Shown piece after piece: positions 12,960 to 21,579 of a stretch of 58,425 nucleotides of DNA. This DNA is from Bacillota bacterium. GTDB taxonomy: Bacteria > Bacillota > Clostridia > Tissierellales > Peptoniphilaceae. The notes beneath the pieces are model-generated. The model ran no database searches and was not told the DNA's origin. It saw nothing but the letters and a program-made list of their open reading frames with translations. Where the stretch lies: contig JAEXBN010000012.1 in assembly GCA_023394045.1 (NCBI GenBank), positions 1 through 58,425 of the forward strand, read 5' to 3'. A program made the translations under genes and the position numbers. Numbering within the stretch: the stretch's first letter is position 1; the number at the start of each line of letters is the position of its first letter.

Positions 12960-14234
12960 ATGAAAGTATTACTCTATTCAGAAGGTTTGGATAAAATCAG
13001 CAAATCAGGGCTTGGACGAGCAATTCGCCTGCAGCAGACTGCGTTGGAGGAGGCGGGGATCGAATACACGCTGGATCCCAACGATCATTTTGATCTGCTT
13101 CATATCAACACTTATTTTCCGGAGTCTTTCTTTTTTGCCAGCAAGTGCCGAAAAGAGGGAAAGGCTGTTGTCTACCATGCCCACTCCACCAAAGAAGATT
13201 TTGAAAATTCCTTTCACTTTTCCAATCAACTGGCGCCAGCGTTCAAACAATGGCTGAAGCTTTGTTACCGTGTGGGGGATATTCTCGTGACGCCAACGCC
13301 TTATTCTAAAAAATTGCTGGAAAGCTATGAAATGGGTCGTGAGATTGAAGTGATCTCCAACGGCATTGAGCTGGATCGGTTTCAACCGATTCCGGACGCA
13401 CGGAAACAGTTTATGGAACATTATGGGGCGCGATTTGGATTTTCTGATCAGGACTATGTGGTGATTGGAATCGGTCTTTATTTGGAGCGGAAGGGGATCC
13501 TTGATTTTGTCGAGCTGGCGCGCCGGATGCCGGATATGCAATTCGTATGGTTTGGATATTCCAATCTGAATCTGGTGCCTTCGGAGATCCGGGAGGCGGT
13601 GGAGACTCAATTGCCTAATCTGCATTTTGCGGGGTATGTGGAAAATCAGGAGATTATCTTGGCGTTGCAGGGAGCAAATGTCTTTCTGTTTCCCACGTTG
13701 GAAGAAACAGAGGGGATTCCGGCGATTGAAGCGTGTGCGGCGCGCGCTGATTTTGTGGTTCGCGACATCCCGGTCTTTGAAGGATGGCTAAAAGATGGGG
13801 TGAATACCTATATGGCAAAAGATTTGGAAGGATTTGAGGCGCGTTTGCGCGGATTGCAAGACGGGTCGCTTCCTTCTCTGACCGATGCGGCATTTTCCGT
13901 TGCGCAGGAGCGTGATCTGCATCGGATCGGAGAGCGTCTCCGGATCGTTTATGAACGTGCGATGGAATTGGCTTCCGAGCGTGTATATGAAGAAGAGCGC
14001 GAAGCGGAAGATTCTTGGATCCGCCGGGTCTTTCGTGAGTTCAAAGAGTCTTCTTCTGAAAAATCCGGGGAGGCGTTTTTTTCGGCACTTTTTCGTTCGA
14101 TTGACTGGAAAAAATATACGAAAGAATCCATGAAACATCGGGCACATTTAGAGAAAAAGCATCTGAAATCGACGATCAGTCGAAAGAAAGCAAAATATTT
14201 TGATCACTCGCATGAAAAGGAGGGGGAACAATAA
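12960..14234 (+). CDS. GT4-family glycosyltransferase, probable diacylglycerol glucosyltransferase
   Basis: A 424-residue retaining GT-B glycosyltransferase of family 4. Seen are HAHS at 73-76 with the following TKEDFENSF, the acceptor-domain end VISNGIELDRFQP, the donor-site strand GLYLERKGILDF, and the E-x7-E motif at Glu249-Glu257 (EETEGIPAIE). The pattern resembles the 1,2-diacylglycerol 3-alpha-glucosyltransferases that make membrane glycolipids and lipoteichoic acid anchors in Firmicutes, so a membrane-surface role is likely. The C-terminal 70 residues are highly charged and helical. It is preceded by an extended -10 and GGAGGG, and its stop shares a base with the ATG of the cyclophilin gene. 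The acceptor is inferred. Confidence 0.75.
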   Translation: MKVLLYSEGLDKISKSGLGRAIRLQQTALEEAGIEYTLDPNDHFDLLHINTYFPESFFFASKCRKEGKAVVYHAHSTKEDFENSFHFSNQLAPAFKQWLKLCYRVGDILVTPTPYSKKLLESYEMGREIEVISNGIELDRFQPIPDARKQFMEHYGARFGFSDQDYVVIGIGLYLERKGILDFVELARRMPDMQFVWFGYSNLNLVPSEIREAVETQLPNLHFAGYVENQEIILALQGANVFLFPTLEETEGIPAIEACAARADFVVRDIPVFEGWLKDGVNTYMAKDLEGFEARLRGLQDGSLPSLTDAAFSVAQERDLHRIGERLRIVYERAMELASERVYEEEREAEDSWIRRVFREFKESSSEKSGEAFFSALFRSIDWKKYTKESMKHRAHLEKKHLKSTISRKKAKYFDHSHEKEGEQ

Positions 14235-14749
14235 TGAATCCAGTTGTCACATTTGAGCTGAATGAGGGCGTGATCAAGGCGGAACTATTTCCTGAAGTCG
14301 CGCCGAATACGGTACGTAATTTTGTTTCTTTGGTACAGAAAGGCTTTTATGATGGTCTGATTTTTCATCGAATCATCAACGGGTTCATGCTTCAGGGCGG
14401 AGATCCCACGGGCACGGGAATGGGCGGCCCGGGGTACCGCATCAAAGGCGAATTTGCGCATAATGGGTTTGACAATCCATTGAAACATGAGCCGGGAGTG
14501 CTTTCGATGGCGCGGAGTATGGCGCCGGATTCAGCGGGAAGCCAGTTCTTTATCATGCATAAAAGCGCTCCGCATCTCGATGGCGATTATGCTGCTTTTG
14601 GCCAAGTGATGGAGGGCATGGATGTGGTGAATCAACTGGCGACGGTTCCGACGGATTTTCAGGATCGTCCCCTGGAAGAGGTGAAAATGAACCGGGTCAG
14701 CGTGGAGCTGTTTGGTGAAACAATGGAAGAGCCGTTGACGCTCCAGTAG
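14234..14749 (+). CDS. ppiB: Cyclophilin-type peptidyl-prolyl cis-trans isomerase
   Basis: A 171-residue single-domain cyclophilin that speeds cis-trans isomerisation at proline bonds during folding. Active-site residues are seen in FHRIINGFMLQGGD (catalytic Arg of FHR and the Gln), in SAGSQFFI (the SQFF strand) and in LDGDYAAFGQV. There is no signal peptide, so it acts in the cytoplasm. The start codon overlaps the previous stop by one base (TAATG), which suggests coupled translation with the glycosyltransferase gene. Confidence 0.93.
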   Translation: MNPVVTFELNEGVIKAELFPEVAPNTVRNFVSLVQKGFYDGLIFHRIINGFMLQGGDPTGTGMGGPGYRIKGEFAHNGFDNPLKHEPGVLSMARSMAPDSAGSQFFIMHKSAPHLDGDYAAFGQVMEGMDVVNQLATVPTDFQDRPLEEVKMNRVSVELFGETMEEPLTLQ

Positions 14750-14808
14750 CGGCGGCTCAGGCTGTCTCAGTTGAGTGCCTGTTCTCGATTAAAAAACAGA
14801 AAAAAGGC

Positions 14809-14837
14809 TTGAAACTTTGAATCCGAATTGGTACACT
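14809..14837 (+). promoter_or_regulatory. Promoter of tRNA-Thr(CGT)
   Basis: TTGAAA (14809-14814) and TACACT (14832-14837) are spaced by 17 bases and end 16 bases before the tRNA. Confidence 0.65.
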
Positions 14838-14853
14838 ATTTAGGTCAGTCAGT

Positions 14854-14926
14854 GCCGACATAGCTCAATTGGTAGAGCATCTGAATCGTAATCAGAGGGT
14901 TGAGGGTTCAAGTCCTTTTGTCGGCT
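14854..14926 (+). tRNA. tRNA-Thr (anticodon CGT)
   Basis: Cloverleaf of 73 bases. The acceptor GCCGACA pairs with TGTCGGC, the D arm is TAGCTCAATTGGTAGAGC, the anticodon loop ATCGTAA between TCTGA and TCAGA gives CGT, and the T loop is TTCAAGT. The T stem contains G-U pairs and is rather weak. No CCA is encoded; T14926 is the discriminator. Confidence 0.92.
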
Positions 14927-14933
14927 TTATTAG

Positions 14934-14967
14934 ATCCGCTGGAAATTCGCATTTCCGGCGGATTTTT
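14934..14967 (+). terminator. Intrinsic terminator after tRNA-Thr
   Basis: A 13-bp stem with one G-U pair (14934-14946 with 14951-14963), a 4-base loop TCGC and a run of T from 14963 on. Confidence 0.85.
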
Positions 14968-15093
14968 CTTTTTCTGATGCCGGGCAGAGTGATGGGAGGA
15001 GGGAGATGGAAGCTGGCCGCATACCGCGGATTTTAATTTCTCTGACTTTCTTCAGCGACTGAGGATAGAGCCGTGTTTTCATGCATTCCGGTG

Positions 15094-15102
15094 TGATATG
15101 AT
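15094..15102 (+). promoter_or_regulatory. Extended -10 promoter of the HAD phosphatase gene
   Basis: TGATATGAT at 15094-15102 forms an extended -10; the ribosome-binding site GGAGGG follows at about 15114. No clear -35. Confidence 0.5.
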
Positions 15103-15122
15103 ACCCTGAGAACGGAGGGAAG

Positions 15123-15959
15123 ATGATACGACTGTTTTGTTCGGATTTTGATGGCACGTTGGGACGTTCCGGGCGTATTTCTGCGGATAATTGCGCGGCG
15201 GTTCGCGCGCTTCAAAATGCCGGCGTTGATTTTGCACTGGTGACCGGACGCCCTTACGCGAATGCAGTGCGAATTTTAAGGCGGCATCATCTCAACGCAC
15301 ATGTTGTGGCGTGCAATGGAGCGCTCAGCGCGACAGCAGACGGTCGTATCTGTGCAGAAAAACCGCTGCCCTCTGAAATCGCGATGAAGATTTTTCAAGG
15401 CGCGACGCATCGAGGCTGGCTTTTCGCGGCCTACGATCAGTCGAGATGTTTGATTCCGAGATGGGCTCCCTTGGTGCATGGAGGATGGATTGAATCAAAA
15501 GTGCATCGGTCAACGGGCATCCTGCCCGTGCGATGGAGGGGGGAGGCATTGGATCAATGGAAGATCACAAAAATCAATCTTTATGCGCTACATGGGGCGA
15601 AGGCGGGTTCATTCCGCGCCTTGTATCAGGATCCGGCATTGTACGTGACGACATCCTCTCCCCGAAAAATTGAAATTCAGGCTGCCGGCGTATCCAAGTG
15701 GGAAGGGATCCGAGTTTTAGCTCAGACGCTGGGATATCAGGACTCGGAGATTGCCACGATCGGCGATTACGATAATGATGTGCCCATGCTGAAACAGGCT
15801 GCACTCAGCTTTGCGATGGGTAACGGTTCTGTTGCGGCGCGTATGGCAGCGGATTTTGTGGTTGCTCCTGTCGACCAAAATGGTTTTGCCGACGCGGCGT
15901 GGAAAATCATCGGGGATATTCAGCAACATGAGAAGACGGAGAAAGGGAGAGGGAAATGA
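15123..15959 (+). CDS. HAD-superfamily hydrolase, Cof type
   Basis: A 278-residue phosphatase of the Cof/YkrA subfamily (HAD type IIB). All four motifs are seen: DFDGTL near residues 8-13 with the nucleophilic Asp, VTGRP near 40-44, the lysine in GVSKWEG and the metal site GDYDNDVPM. These enzymes remove phosphate from sugar phosphates, nucleotides or flavin in the cytoplasm; the substrate cannot be told from sequence. Its stop overlaps the dUTPase start by four bases (ATGA), and it has its own extended -10 promoter, so it heads the run of genes that follows. Confidence 0.88.
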   Translation: MIRLFCSDFDGTLGRSGRISADNCAAVRALQNAGVDFALVTGRPYANAVRILRRHHLNAHVVACNGALSATADGRICAEKPLPSEIAMKIFQGATHRGWLFAAYDQSRCLIPRWAPLVHGGWIESKVHRSTGILPVRWRGEALDQWKITKINLYALHGAKAGSFRALYQDPALYVTTSSPRKIEIQAAGVSKWEGIRVLAQTLGYQDSEIATIGDYDNDVPMLKQAALSFAMGNGSVAARMAADFVVAPVDQNGFADAAWKIIGDIQQHEKTEKGRGK

Positions 15960-16411
15960 GCAAGCAGCATAACGAACAGAATGAACAGAAGATGCCTTAT
16001 TTGTCCGAAGGAAAGGATCCTGTGTATGCGAATGAATATGCTGCGGGGCTGGATCTTCCCTTATATTCAAAAGAAGCCTTGACGGTGCGGCCGGGGGATC
16101 ATCTGACCGCGCATACCGGGATTTCTGTTGCTTTGCCGCCGATGACGTTTGGCTTGGTGGCGATTCGTTCCGGATTGGGCAGCAAGGGGCTTGTCCTCTC
16201 CAATGGCGTGGGGATCATCGATGCCGATTATCGCGGAGAAATACGTATGCCACTGTTTCATCATGGGACAGAGGAAATCACGTTGGAACCTGGTGAGCGG
16301 ATCGCTCAGATGATCGTTCTTCCTATGATTCGTCCGGATCTCGTCAAAGTGGAACATCTGGATGAGACGGAGCGCGGAACAGACGGATTTGGCTCCAGCG
16401 GACGATTTTAG
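15956..16411 (+). CDS. dut: Deoxyuridine 5'-triphosphate nucleotidohydrolase (dUTPase)
   Basis: Hydrolyses dUTP to dUMP and pyrophosphate, keeping uracil out of DNA and supplying thymidylate synthesis. All five motifs of the trimeric enzyme are seen in order: AAGLDL, RSGLGSKG, NGVGIIDADYRGEI, ERIAQMIV and the C-terminal RGTDGFGSSG. The length of 151 residues is normal. The first dozen residues (Gln/Asn-rich) form a longer N-terminus than usual. The start codon overlaps the stop of the preceding phosphatase gene. Confidence 0.95.
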   Translation: MSKQHNEQNEQKMPYLSEGKDPVYANEYAAGLDLPLYSKEALTVRPGDHLTAHTGISVALPPMTFGLVAIRSGLGSKGLVLSNGVGIIDADYRGEIRMPLFHHGTEEITLEPGERIAQMIVLPMIRPDLVKVEHLDETERGTDGFGSSGRF

Positions 16412-16487
16412 CGCGTGCAATCGGGGCGTATCTCATCGAAACGAAAAACGATAATAAGCGATAATAGAAACGGCAGAGGAGGGGCTG

Positions 16488-16736
16488 ATGCGGCTGGATA
16501 AATTTCTTAAAAACTCCCGTTTGATGAAACGGCGGACGGTAGCGAAAGAAGCGGCGGACGGGGGGAGAATTGCGATCAACGGCCGCGTGGCCAAAGCGGG
16601 AAGTGATGTGAAGCCGGGAGATCGTTTGAGGATTGCCTTTGGCCAGCAGACGGTGGAGGTTGAAGTGCTTTCCGTTCCTGAGGTGGTGCGGAAGGAGCAG
16701 GCGGAAAGCATGTACAGGATTGTGGGAGAGGAATAA
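16488..16736 (+). CDS. rqcP: S4-domain RNA-binding protein RqcP
   Basis: An 82-residue protein that is a single S4 RNA-binding fold (MRLDKFLKNSRLMKRRTVAKE, then INGRVAKAGSDVKPGDRL), like YabO/RqcP and Hsp15. RqcP binds obstructed 50S subunits together with RqcH and helps alanine tailing of stalled nascent chains. GGAGGGGC lies just ahead of ATG 16488. The next gene is the division protein DivIC, joined by a TAATG overlap, the same neighbour order as yabO-divIC in Bacillus but without yabP and yabQ between. Confidence 0.88.
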   Translation: MRLDKFLKNSRLMKRRTVAKEAADGGRIAINGRVAKAGSDVKPGDRLRIAFGQQTVEVEVLSVPEVVRKEQAESMYRIVGEE

Positions 16737-17449
16737 TGGCTCAGTTTAAATCGATTTTGCCCAAAGAACCAAAGCCAAATGGAGAATCGGATTTTCGAAC
16801 GCCGCGTCGGGCGGAAGCACACCAGGGTGCTGGAAGCAGGGAACGGAGAGATCCTGCGGCGCGGGGCGCACGGAGCGAACGCGATCGGCAAACTCGCGCA
16901 GGTCAGGGATCGGACGTGCGGGGGCGCACGCACAAAAAGCGGACATCTTGGAATGCCTCTACGCTTGGTGTCCTGGCGGTGATTGTGGTTCTTCTCATTA
17001 TTTTGGTTCCGATTGTGCTGGCTCTTCGTGGAGCAGGAAAAAATCTAAAAGAGACGCAGGCTCTTCAGTCTTCGCTGGAAACGCAGCGCGATGCACTGCA
17101 AACCTCAGTTAATGAGTTGAGAAGCCAGCTCGATATTGTCAACACGGATGGTTTTATTGAAAAATATGCGCATGAGAAACTCGGCATGGTTCGCCCCAAC
17201 GAGATTCTCATGCAGATGGATGATGGCACCGTCACGCTGAATGAATCTGCCTATTCGTCGTATGAGGCGAAGCAACGAGGGACGGCGCCGCAGGGTTCTT
17301 CGTCTGAGGCGGCACCGGAGGAATCCGCGTCTGCGGCTGGCGGGGTTTCGAACTTTGGCTATGGAGCCAGCGGAGCCCCGGTGCGGGAAGACCCAGCGGT
17401 CGAAACGGAACATGATGCGCCTTTAGCATCGGAAGAAAATGCACAGTAA
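16736..17449 (+). CDS. divIC: DivIC/FtsB-like divisome protein with long tails
   Basis: A bitopic membrane protein of the septum-formation initiator family, partner of FtsL and DivIB in the divisome. One transmembrane helix lies near residues 77-97 (LGVLAVIVVLLIILVPIVLA), followed by a coiled coil and the family motif NTDGFIEKYAHEKLGMV near 140-156. Typical members have 90-130 residues; this one has 237. The cytoplasmic N-terminus is about 75 residues, rich in Arg, Gly and Ala. The outer tail after the motif is about 70 residues, rich in Ser, Ala, Glu and Pro and probably disordered. It overlaps rqcP and tilS by one base each. Confidence 0.85.
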   Translation: MAQFKSILPKEPKPNGESDFRTPRRAEAHQGAGSRERRDPAARGARSERDRQTRAGQGSDVRGRTHKKRTSWNASTLGVLAVIVVLLIILVPIVLALRGAGKNLKETQALQSSLETQRDALQTSVNELRSQLDIVNTDGFIEKYAHEKLGMVRPNEILMQMDDGTVTLNESAYSSYEAKQRGTAPQGSSSEAAPEESASAAGGVSNFGYGASGAPVREDPAVETEHDAPLASEENAQ

Positions 17450-19068
17450 TGGGAAGAAAAAAGAATCCTCAAATTCATCCTCATCAAAAAGTGAACGCCT
17501 TTTTGCAGTTTCTCAAGGAGTTTTCTTCAGGGCGCCAACTTTTTTTGGGCATCTCTGGGGGAAGTGACTCCATAGCGCTCTTGGGATTGGTCGATGAATG
17601 CATTGAGGCGGCGGGACGCCCGAGAGACGAGGTGGTGGTGCTTCATCTCAATCATCGTTTGAGAGGGGAAGCATCCGATCGGGATGAGGCGCTGGTGCGC
17701 GAGGCATCAGAGCGTGCGGGATTTCGCTTTTTTTCCGCTTCGGTGGATGTTTTTGCGCAGGCCAGAAACCAAAAAAAGTCTTTAGAAACGGCTGGACGTG
17801 AAGCCCGCTATGCTTTTTTTGAACAGGCCATGAGTCGTTTTAATGATGGCGCAAAACCTTCTTTAGATGAAGATGAAACCCGAGATGAAGATGAAACCCG
17901 TTTGGAGGTACGGCTGCCTGTTTCCGACATGAAGGAAGCACTTCCGGCGCGCGATCGCTCTCTGCTGCTTTTAGCACACCATCGTGAAGATCAATCCGAG
18001 ACGATTTTAATGCATCTGTTTCGCGGGACGGGATCCACTGGTCTGGTGGGCATGCAGCCTGTGGAATCGCGGTCAGGATATCTGTTGGGAAGGCCTCTTC
18101 TGCAATGGTCTAAAGCGGAATTGATTCAATATAACCTCGATCGTGGTCTTCGATGGAACGAGGATTTGAGCAATGCATCGGAGGCTCCCACGCGCAATCG
18201 TCTGCGTTTAGAGGTGTTGCCGCGCGTCCGGGAGCGGATCAATCCTTCCGTGGATGAGGCATTAACTCGTTGTGCGCAGCTTGTTGCAGCAGACGAAGAT
18301 TATTTGAGCCGCGAAGCATCGAACTTTCTACGGGAAGTCATGCTGGATGGACGCCATCCATCTTTCGGAGCTGGAGACGTGTCGTTTAGCTCTCTGCGGC
18401 GTAATGCTTTTTGGCTTAAAAGTGTCGCGCTGCCCAAAGAGAACGTTTTGGCATTGCCTTTAGCACTGCAGCGCCGTGTGATCATGCAGTGGGTGCGCCA
18501 AGTGCATCCTGACGCGGCACTCTCCTTTGATGGAATGGAAATTCTTCGATCCTGTTTTGAAAAACCAGCCGGGCATCAGATCTTTCTTTATGGTATTATG
18601 TTCCTGAATGATGCTGCGGGAGTGCATGCGGTTTCTTCAGCGGATTGGGCGGCTCTGCGCGAAGAAACCATGCCTGCCGCCGTTTTCCTTTCAGTGGATC
18701 AGGTCCGACGGAGTGTAGCGCCAGTACCGCCGGGCTTTTCGTGTTTCTTCTTGGAACGCGTGACCCTGTCGGATCTGGAGGAATTGAAAAAAAAGGCACC
18801 GATGATGGCGCTGTTTTCAGCGGAAGGGGCGGATCGTATGACCTTGCGTTCGGCGAATTCAGGCGAAGTGTGGATTCGAGAAAATGGCCAGTCGAAGCCG
18901 CTTCGGCGCTTATGGACGGAATGGGGCGTTCCTGCTGTTTATCGGAAACGCTGCCCGGTTTGGGCAGATGAAGGCGGATTGCTTTGGGTTCCGGGGTGTG
19001 GACGCAGTGGGCTGCGACGTGCCCGCCCGGGAGAGCCGGCGATTCGTGTAATTTGGAGGATGGAATGA
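17449..19068 (+). CDS. tilS: tRNA(Ile)-lysidine synthase
   Basis: Converts the wobble cytidine of tRNA-Ile(CAU) to lysidine using lysine and ATP, so that the tRNA reads AUA; essential in most bacteria. The PP-loop SGGSDS is at residues 36-41, and the conserved HLNHRLRGEASDRDE and AHHREDQSETILM segments follow. The protein has 539 residues, longer than the usual 430-470. Part of the excess is an acidic insert near residues 130-165 carrying a tandem DEDETR repeat. Upstream divIC and downstream hpt overlap by 1 and 4 bases, the classic divIC-tilS-hpt-ftsH order of Firmicutes. Confidence 0.95.
   Translation: MGRKKNPQIHPHQKVNAFLQFLKEFSSGRQLFLGISGGSDSIALLGLVDECIEAAGRPRDEVVVLHLNHRLRGEASDRDEALVREASERAGFRFFSASVDVFAQARNQKKSLETAGREARYAFFEQAMSRFNDGAKPSLDEDETRDEDETRLEVRLPVSDMKEALPARDRSLLLLAHHREDQSETILMHLFRGTGSTGLVGMQPVESRSGYLLGRPLLQWSKAELIQYNLDRGLRWNEDLSNASEAPTRNRLRLEVLPRVRERINPSVDEALTRCAQLVAADEDYLSREASNFLREVMLDGRHPSFGAGDVSFSSLRRNAFWLKSVALPKENVLALPLALQRRVIMQWVRQVHPDAALSFDGMEILRSCFEKPAGHQIFLYGIMFLNDAAGVHAVSSADWAALREETMPAAVFLSVDQVRRSVAPVPPGFSCFFLERVTLSDLEELKKKAPMMALFSAEGADRMTLRSANSGEVWIRENGQSKPLRRLWTEWGVPAVYRKRCPVWADEGGLLWVPGCGRSGLRRARPGEPAIRVIWRME
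17866..17900 (+). repeat. 18-bp tandem repeat inside tilS
   Basis: The 18-base unit beginning at 17866 is repeated at once from 17884 (17 of 18 bases). It keeps the frame and encodes DEDETR twice, within a linker-like acidic insert of TilS. Confidence 0.85.
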
Positions 19069-19625
19069 CAGCAAAGCATATCGATCAGTATGTTGACCGG
19101 ATTCTTTTCACAGAAGAAGAGATTCAGACGCGCGTCAAGGAGCTTGGTGAGCAGATTACGCGAGATTATCATGATGCTTCTGCCGATCTTCTTTTAGTGG
19201 GAATATTAAAAGGCGCCACAATTTTTATGGGCGATTTAATGAAGCATATCGATCTGGATGTCGAAATTGATTTCATGTCCGTTTCAAGCTATGGCGGACA
19301 TACGGTTTCCAGCGGGGACGTGCGGATTATCAAAGACCTGGATCAGCATATCATGGGCAAGGATATCTTAATTGTCGAGGACATTATTGACACCGGGTAT
19401 ACATTGGATTATTTGGTGCACAACTTGTTGTCCCGCGGAGCGCGAAGTGTCAAAATCGCGGCGGTTTTGAACAAGCAGGAACGGCGCGTGGTGGATCTTC
19501 AGGGAGATTACATCGGGTTTGATGTGCCGGATGAGTATGTGATCGGATATGGGATGGATTTCAACCAGAAACTGCGGAATCTTCCATATATCGGAACGCT
19601 CAATCCGATCTATTACCGTGATTGA
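19065..19625 (+). CDS. hpt: Hypoxanthine phosphoribosyltransferase
   Basis: Salvages hypoxanthine and guanine to IMP and GMP with PRPP. The 186-residue protein shows the flexible loop SSYGGHTVSSGDVRIIKDL and the PRPP-binding motif ILIVEDIIDTGYTL, with the C-terminal GFDVPDEYVIGYGMDFNQ typical of the family. The start at 19065 is chosen, although the frame extends upstream. It overlaps the tilS stop as ATGA, has GGAGG close ahead, and begins the normal N-terminus MTAKHIDQYVDRILFTEEE. tilS-hpt-ftsH is a conserved transcription unit. Confidence 0.95.
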   Translation: MTAKHIDQYVDRILFTEEEIQTRVKELGEQITRDYHDASADLLLVGILKGATIFMGDLMKHIDLDVEIDFMSVSSYGGHTVSSGDVRIIKDLDQHIMGKDILIVEDIIDTGYTLDYLVHNLLSRGARSVKIAAVLNKQERRVVDLQGDYIGFDVPDEYVIGYGMDFNQKLRNLPYIGTLNPIYYRD

Positions 19626-19716
19626 CCGCGCATCGCGATGGATGACGGGATGCGGGATGAAATGCGCAAATGAGGAGATTACAGCAGAGCTCTCCGGTGC
19701 GATGGAAGGAAAATGA

Positions 19717-21579
19717 ATGAATAAACGCAATAACCGAAATGGCCTTGGTCTGACCATCAGCTATCTTCTGCCATTGGTGATGATTGCGCTGATTTTTATC
19801 TTTTTCAATCAGCGTCAGGCACCGCCCCAGCAAATGACTCATAATGAGCTGGTTCAGGCGTTGGAGAAGAACCAAGTGAAAAGTCTGGTCTACCAGGGAG
19901 AGAAGCTGAGAGGCGTGATGAAGAATGAAGCGAAAACTTCATTTGAGGTCGTGATTCCTGCCTCTTATTTTCAGGAATTCTATGATGAAAATGTCAAACC
20001 TCACGTGAGCAATGGCGATCTGGATATGGTCTTCCAAGCGGTGCCGGAACCGAATCCCTTTATTGCCATGTTGCCGGACGTCATTCTCATTTTGCTGTTC
20101 GGTCTGATTATGTATACATTCTATAAACGTCAGGCGATGCAGAATGGAGGAATGAATAATTTTGGGAAAAGCCGGGCGCATTTGAACAAGGATACCAATC
20201 GCCGGATTACATTTGCTGATGTGGCAGGATTGAAAGAAGAAAAGGAAGAATTATCGGAGCTGGTGGATTTCCTGAAAAATCCGAGAAAGTTTACGGATAT
20301 CGGGGCGCGTATTCCGAAGGGGGTTCTTCTTGTCGGACCTCCGGGAACCGGAAAAACATATCTTTCCCGCGCAGTTGCCGGCGAAGCCGGAGTGCCGTTT
20401 TTCTCGATTTCCGGTTCGGATTTTGTAGAAATGTTCGTCGGCGTGGGAGCCTCGCGCGTTCGGGACCTCTTTTTAGAGGGAAAGAAGAATGCGCCATGCA
20501 TCATTTTTGTGGATGAAATTGATGCAGTGGGACGGCGCCGTGGAGCCGGTCTGGGCGGCGGGAATGATGAGCGAGAACAGACTCTGAATCAGCTGTTGGT
20601 TGAGATGGATGGCTTCGATAAGAATGAGGGCATCATTATCATGGCGGCGACGAACCGCCCGGATATTTTGGATCCGGCGTTGCTGCGTCCCGGTCGGTTT
20701 GATCGGCAGGTCTTGGTCGGGATGCCGGATGTGCGCGAACGTGAAGAAATTCTAAAGGTGCATACGCGGAATAAACCGGTGGCGGCGGATGTGGATTACC
20801 GGGATTTGGCGCGTCAGACGGCAGGGTTCACTCCGGCAGATCTTGAAAACATGGCGAACGAGGCTGCGCTGCTTAGCGCGCGCGCCGGGCGCAGTGAAAT
20901 TGACATGGCTACGTTTGTGGAAGCGTCCATCAAAGTGGTGGCTGGTCCTGAAAAGAAGTCGAAGACTGTGTTGGAAAAGGAAAGGCGCCTCACCGCTTAT
21001 CATGAAGGCGGTCATGCGATCGTCACTCGCGCGCTTCCGGGATCCGATCGGGTCAACCTGATTACGATTGTTCCCCGTGGCATGGCGGGCGGCTTTACGT
21101 CCTTTTTGCCGGAGGATGATCAGCAGTTCCTTTCGCGGAATCAGATGCTCACCGAAATCGTGACCTTTCTTGGCGGCCGAGCTGCGGAGGCGCTGGTTCT
21201 CGGCGATGTGTCGACGGGGGCATCCAACGATATCGAACGCGCCACGCATATGGCGAGAAATATGATTGTCAAATACGGGATGAGTGAGACGTTGGGGCCG
21301 GTGGCTTATGAGGAGGGAAAGGACAATGTCTTCCTCGGAAATGATCTCGGTCAGATCCGCACCTATTCGGAAGAAACCGCGCAGGCGATCGATCTGGAAG
21401 TTCGCGGGATCATGAAAAAAGCTTTAGATACGGCGATGGAAATCTTGAAACAGAATCGCGAGATGCTGGAGACGCTGGCGCAGCGCCTGCTGGAGCGCGA
21501 AACGTTGAATGGTGAGGAATTTGAAGCGCTCTTTCAGGAGATGGGCGTTTCGTATCATGAAATCAAAGGAGATGCGTAA
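19717..21579 (+). CDS. ftsH: ATP-dependent zinc metalloprotease FtsH
   Basis: A 620-residue membrane-anchored AAA+ protease that degrades misfolded and regulatory proteins. Two transmembrane helices (about 13-30 and 117-136) flank an extracytoplasmic domain. The ATPase has Walker A GPPGTGKT at 207-214, Walker B IIFVDEIDA near 262-270 and the second region of homology NRPDILDPALLRPGRFDR. The zinc motif is HEGGH at 429-433. ATG 19717 lies six bases after GGAAGGA, while an in-frame-looking ATG at 19713 stops at once. The next gene starts on the last base of its stop. Confidence 0.97.
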   Translation: MNKRNNRNGLGLTISYLLPLVMIALIFIFFNQRQAPPQQMTHNELVQALEKNQVKSLVYQGEKLRGVMKNEAKTSFEVVIPASYFQEFYDENVKPHVSNGDLDMVFQAVPEPNPFIAMLPDVILILLFGLIMYTFYKRQAMQNGGMNNFGKSRAHLNKDTNRRITFADVAGLKEEKEELSELVDFLKNPRKFTDIGARIPKGVLLVGPPGTGKTYLSRAVAGEAGVPFFSISGSDFVEMFVGVGASRVRDLFLEGKKNAPCIIFVDEIDAVGRRRGAGLGGGNDEREQTLNQLLVEMDGFDKNEGIIIMAATNRPDILDPALLRPGRFDRQVLVGMPDVREREEILKVHTRNKPVAADVDYRDLARQTAGFTPADLENMANEAALLSARAGRSEIDMATFVEASIKVVAGPEKKSKTVLEKERRLTAYHEGGHAIVTRALPGSDRVNLITIVPRGMAGGFTSFLPEDDQQFLSRNQMLTEIVTFLGGRAAEALVLGDVSTGASNDIERATHMARNMIVKYGMSETLGPVAYEEGKDNVFLGNDLGQIRTYSEETAQAIDLEVRGIMKKALDTAMEILKQNREMLETLAQRLLERETLNGEEFEALFQEMGVSYHEIKGDA

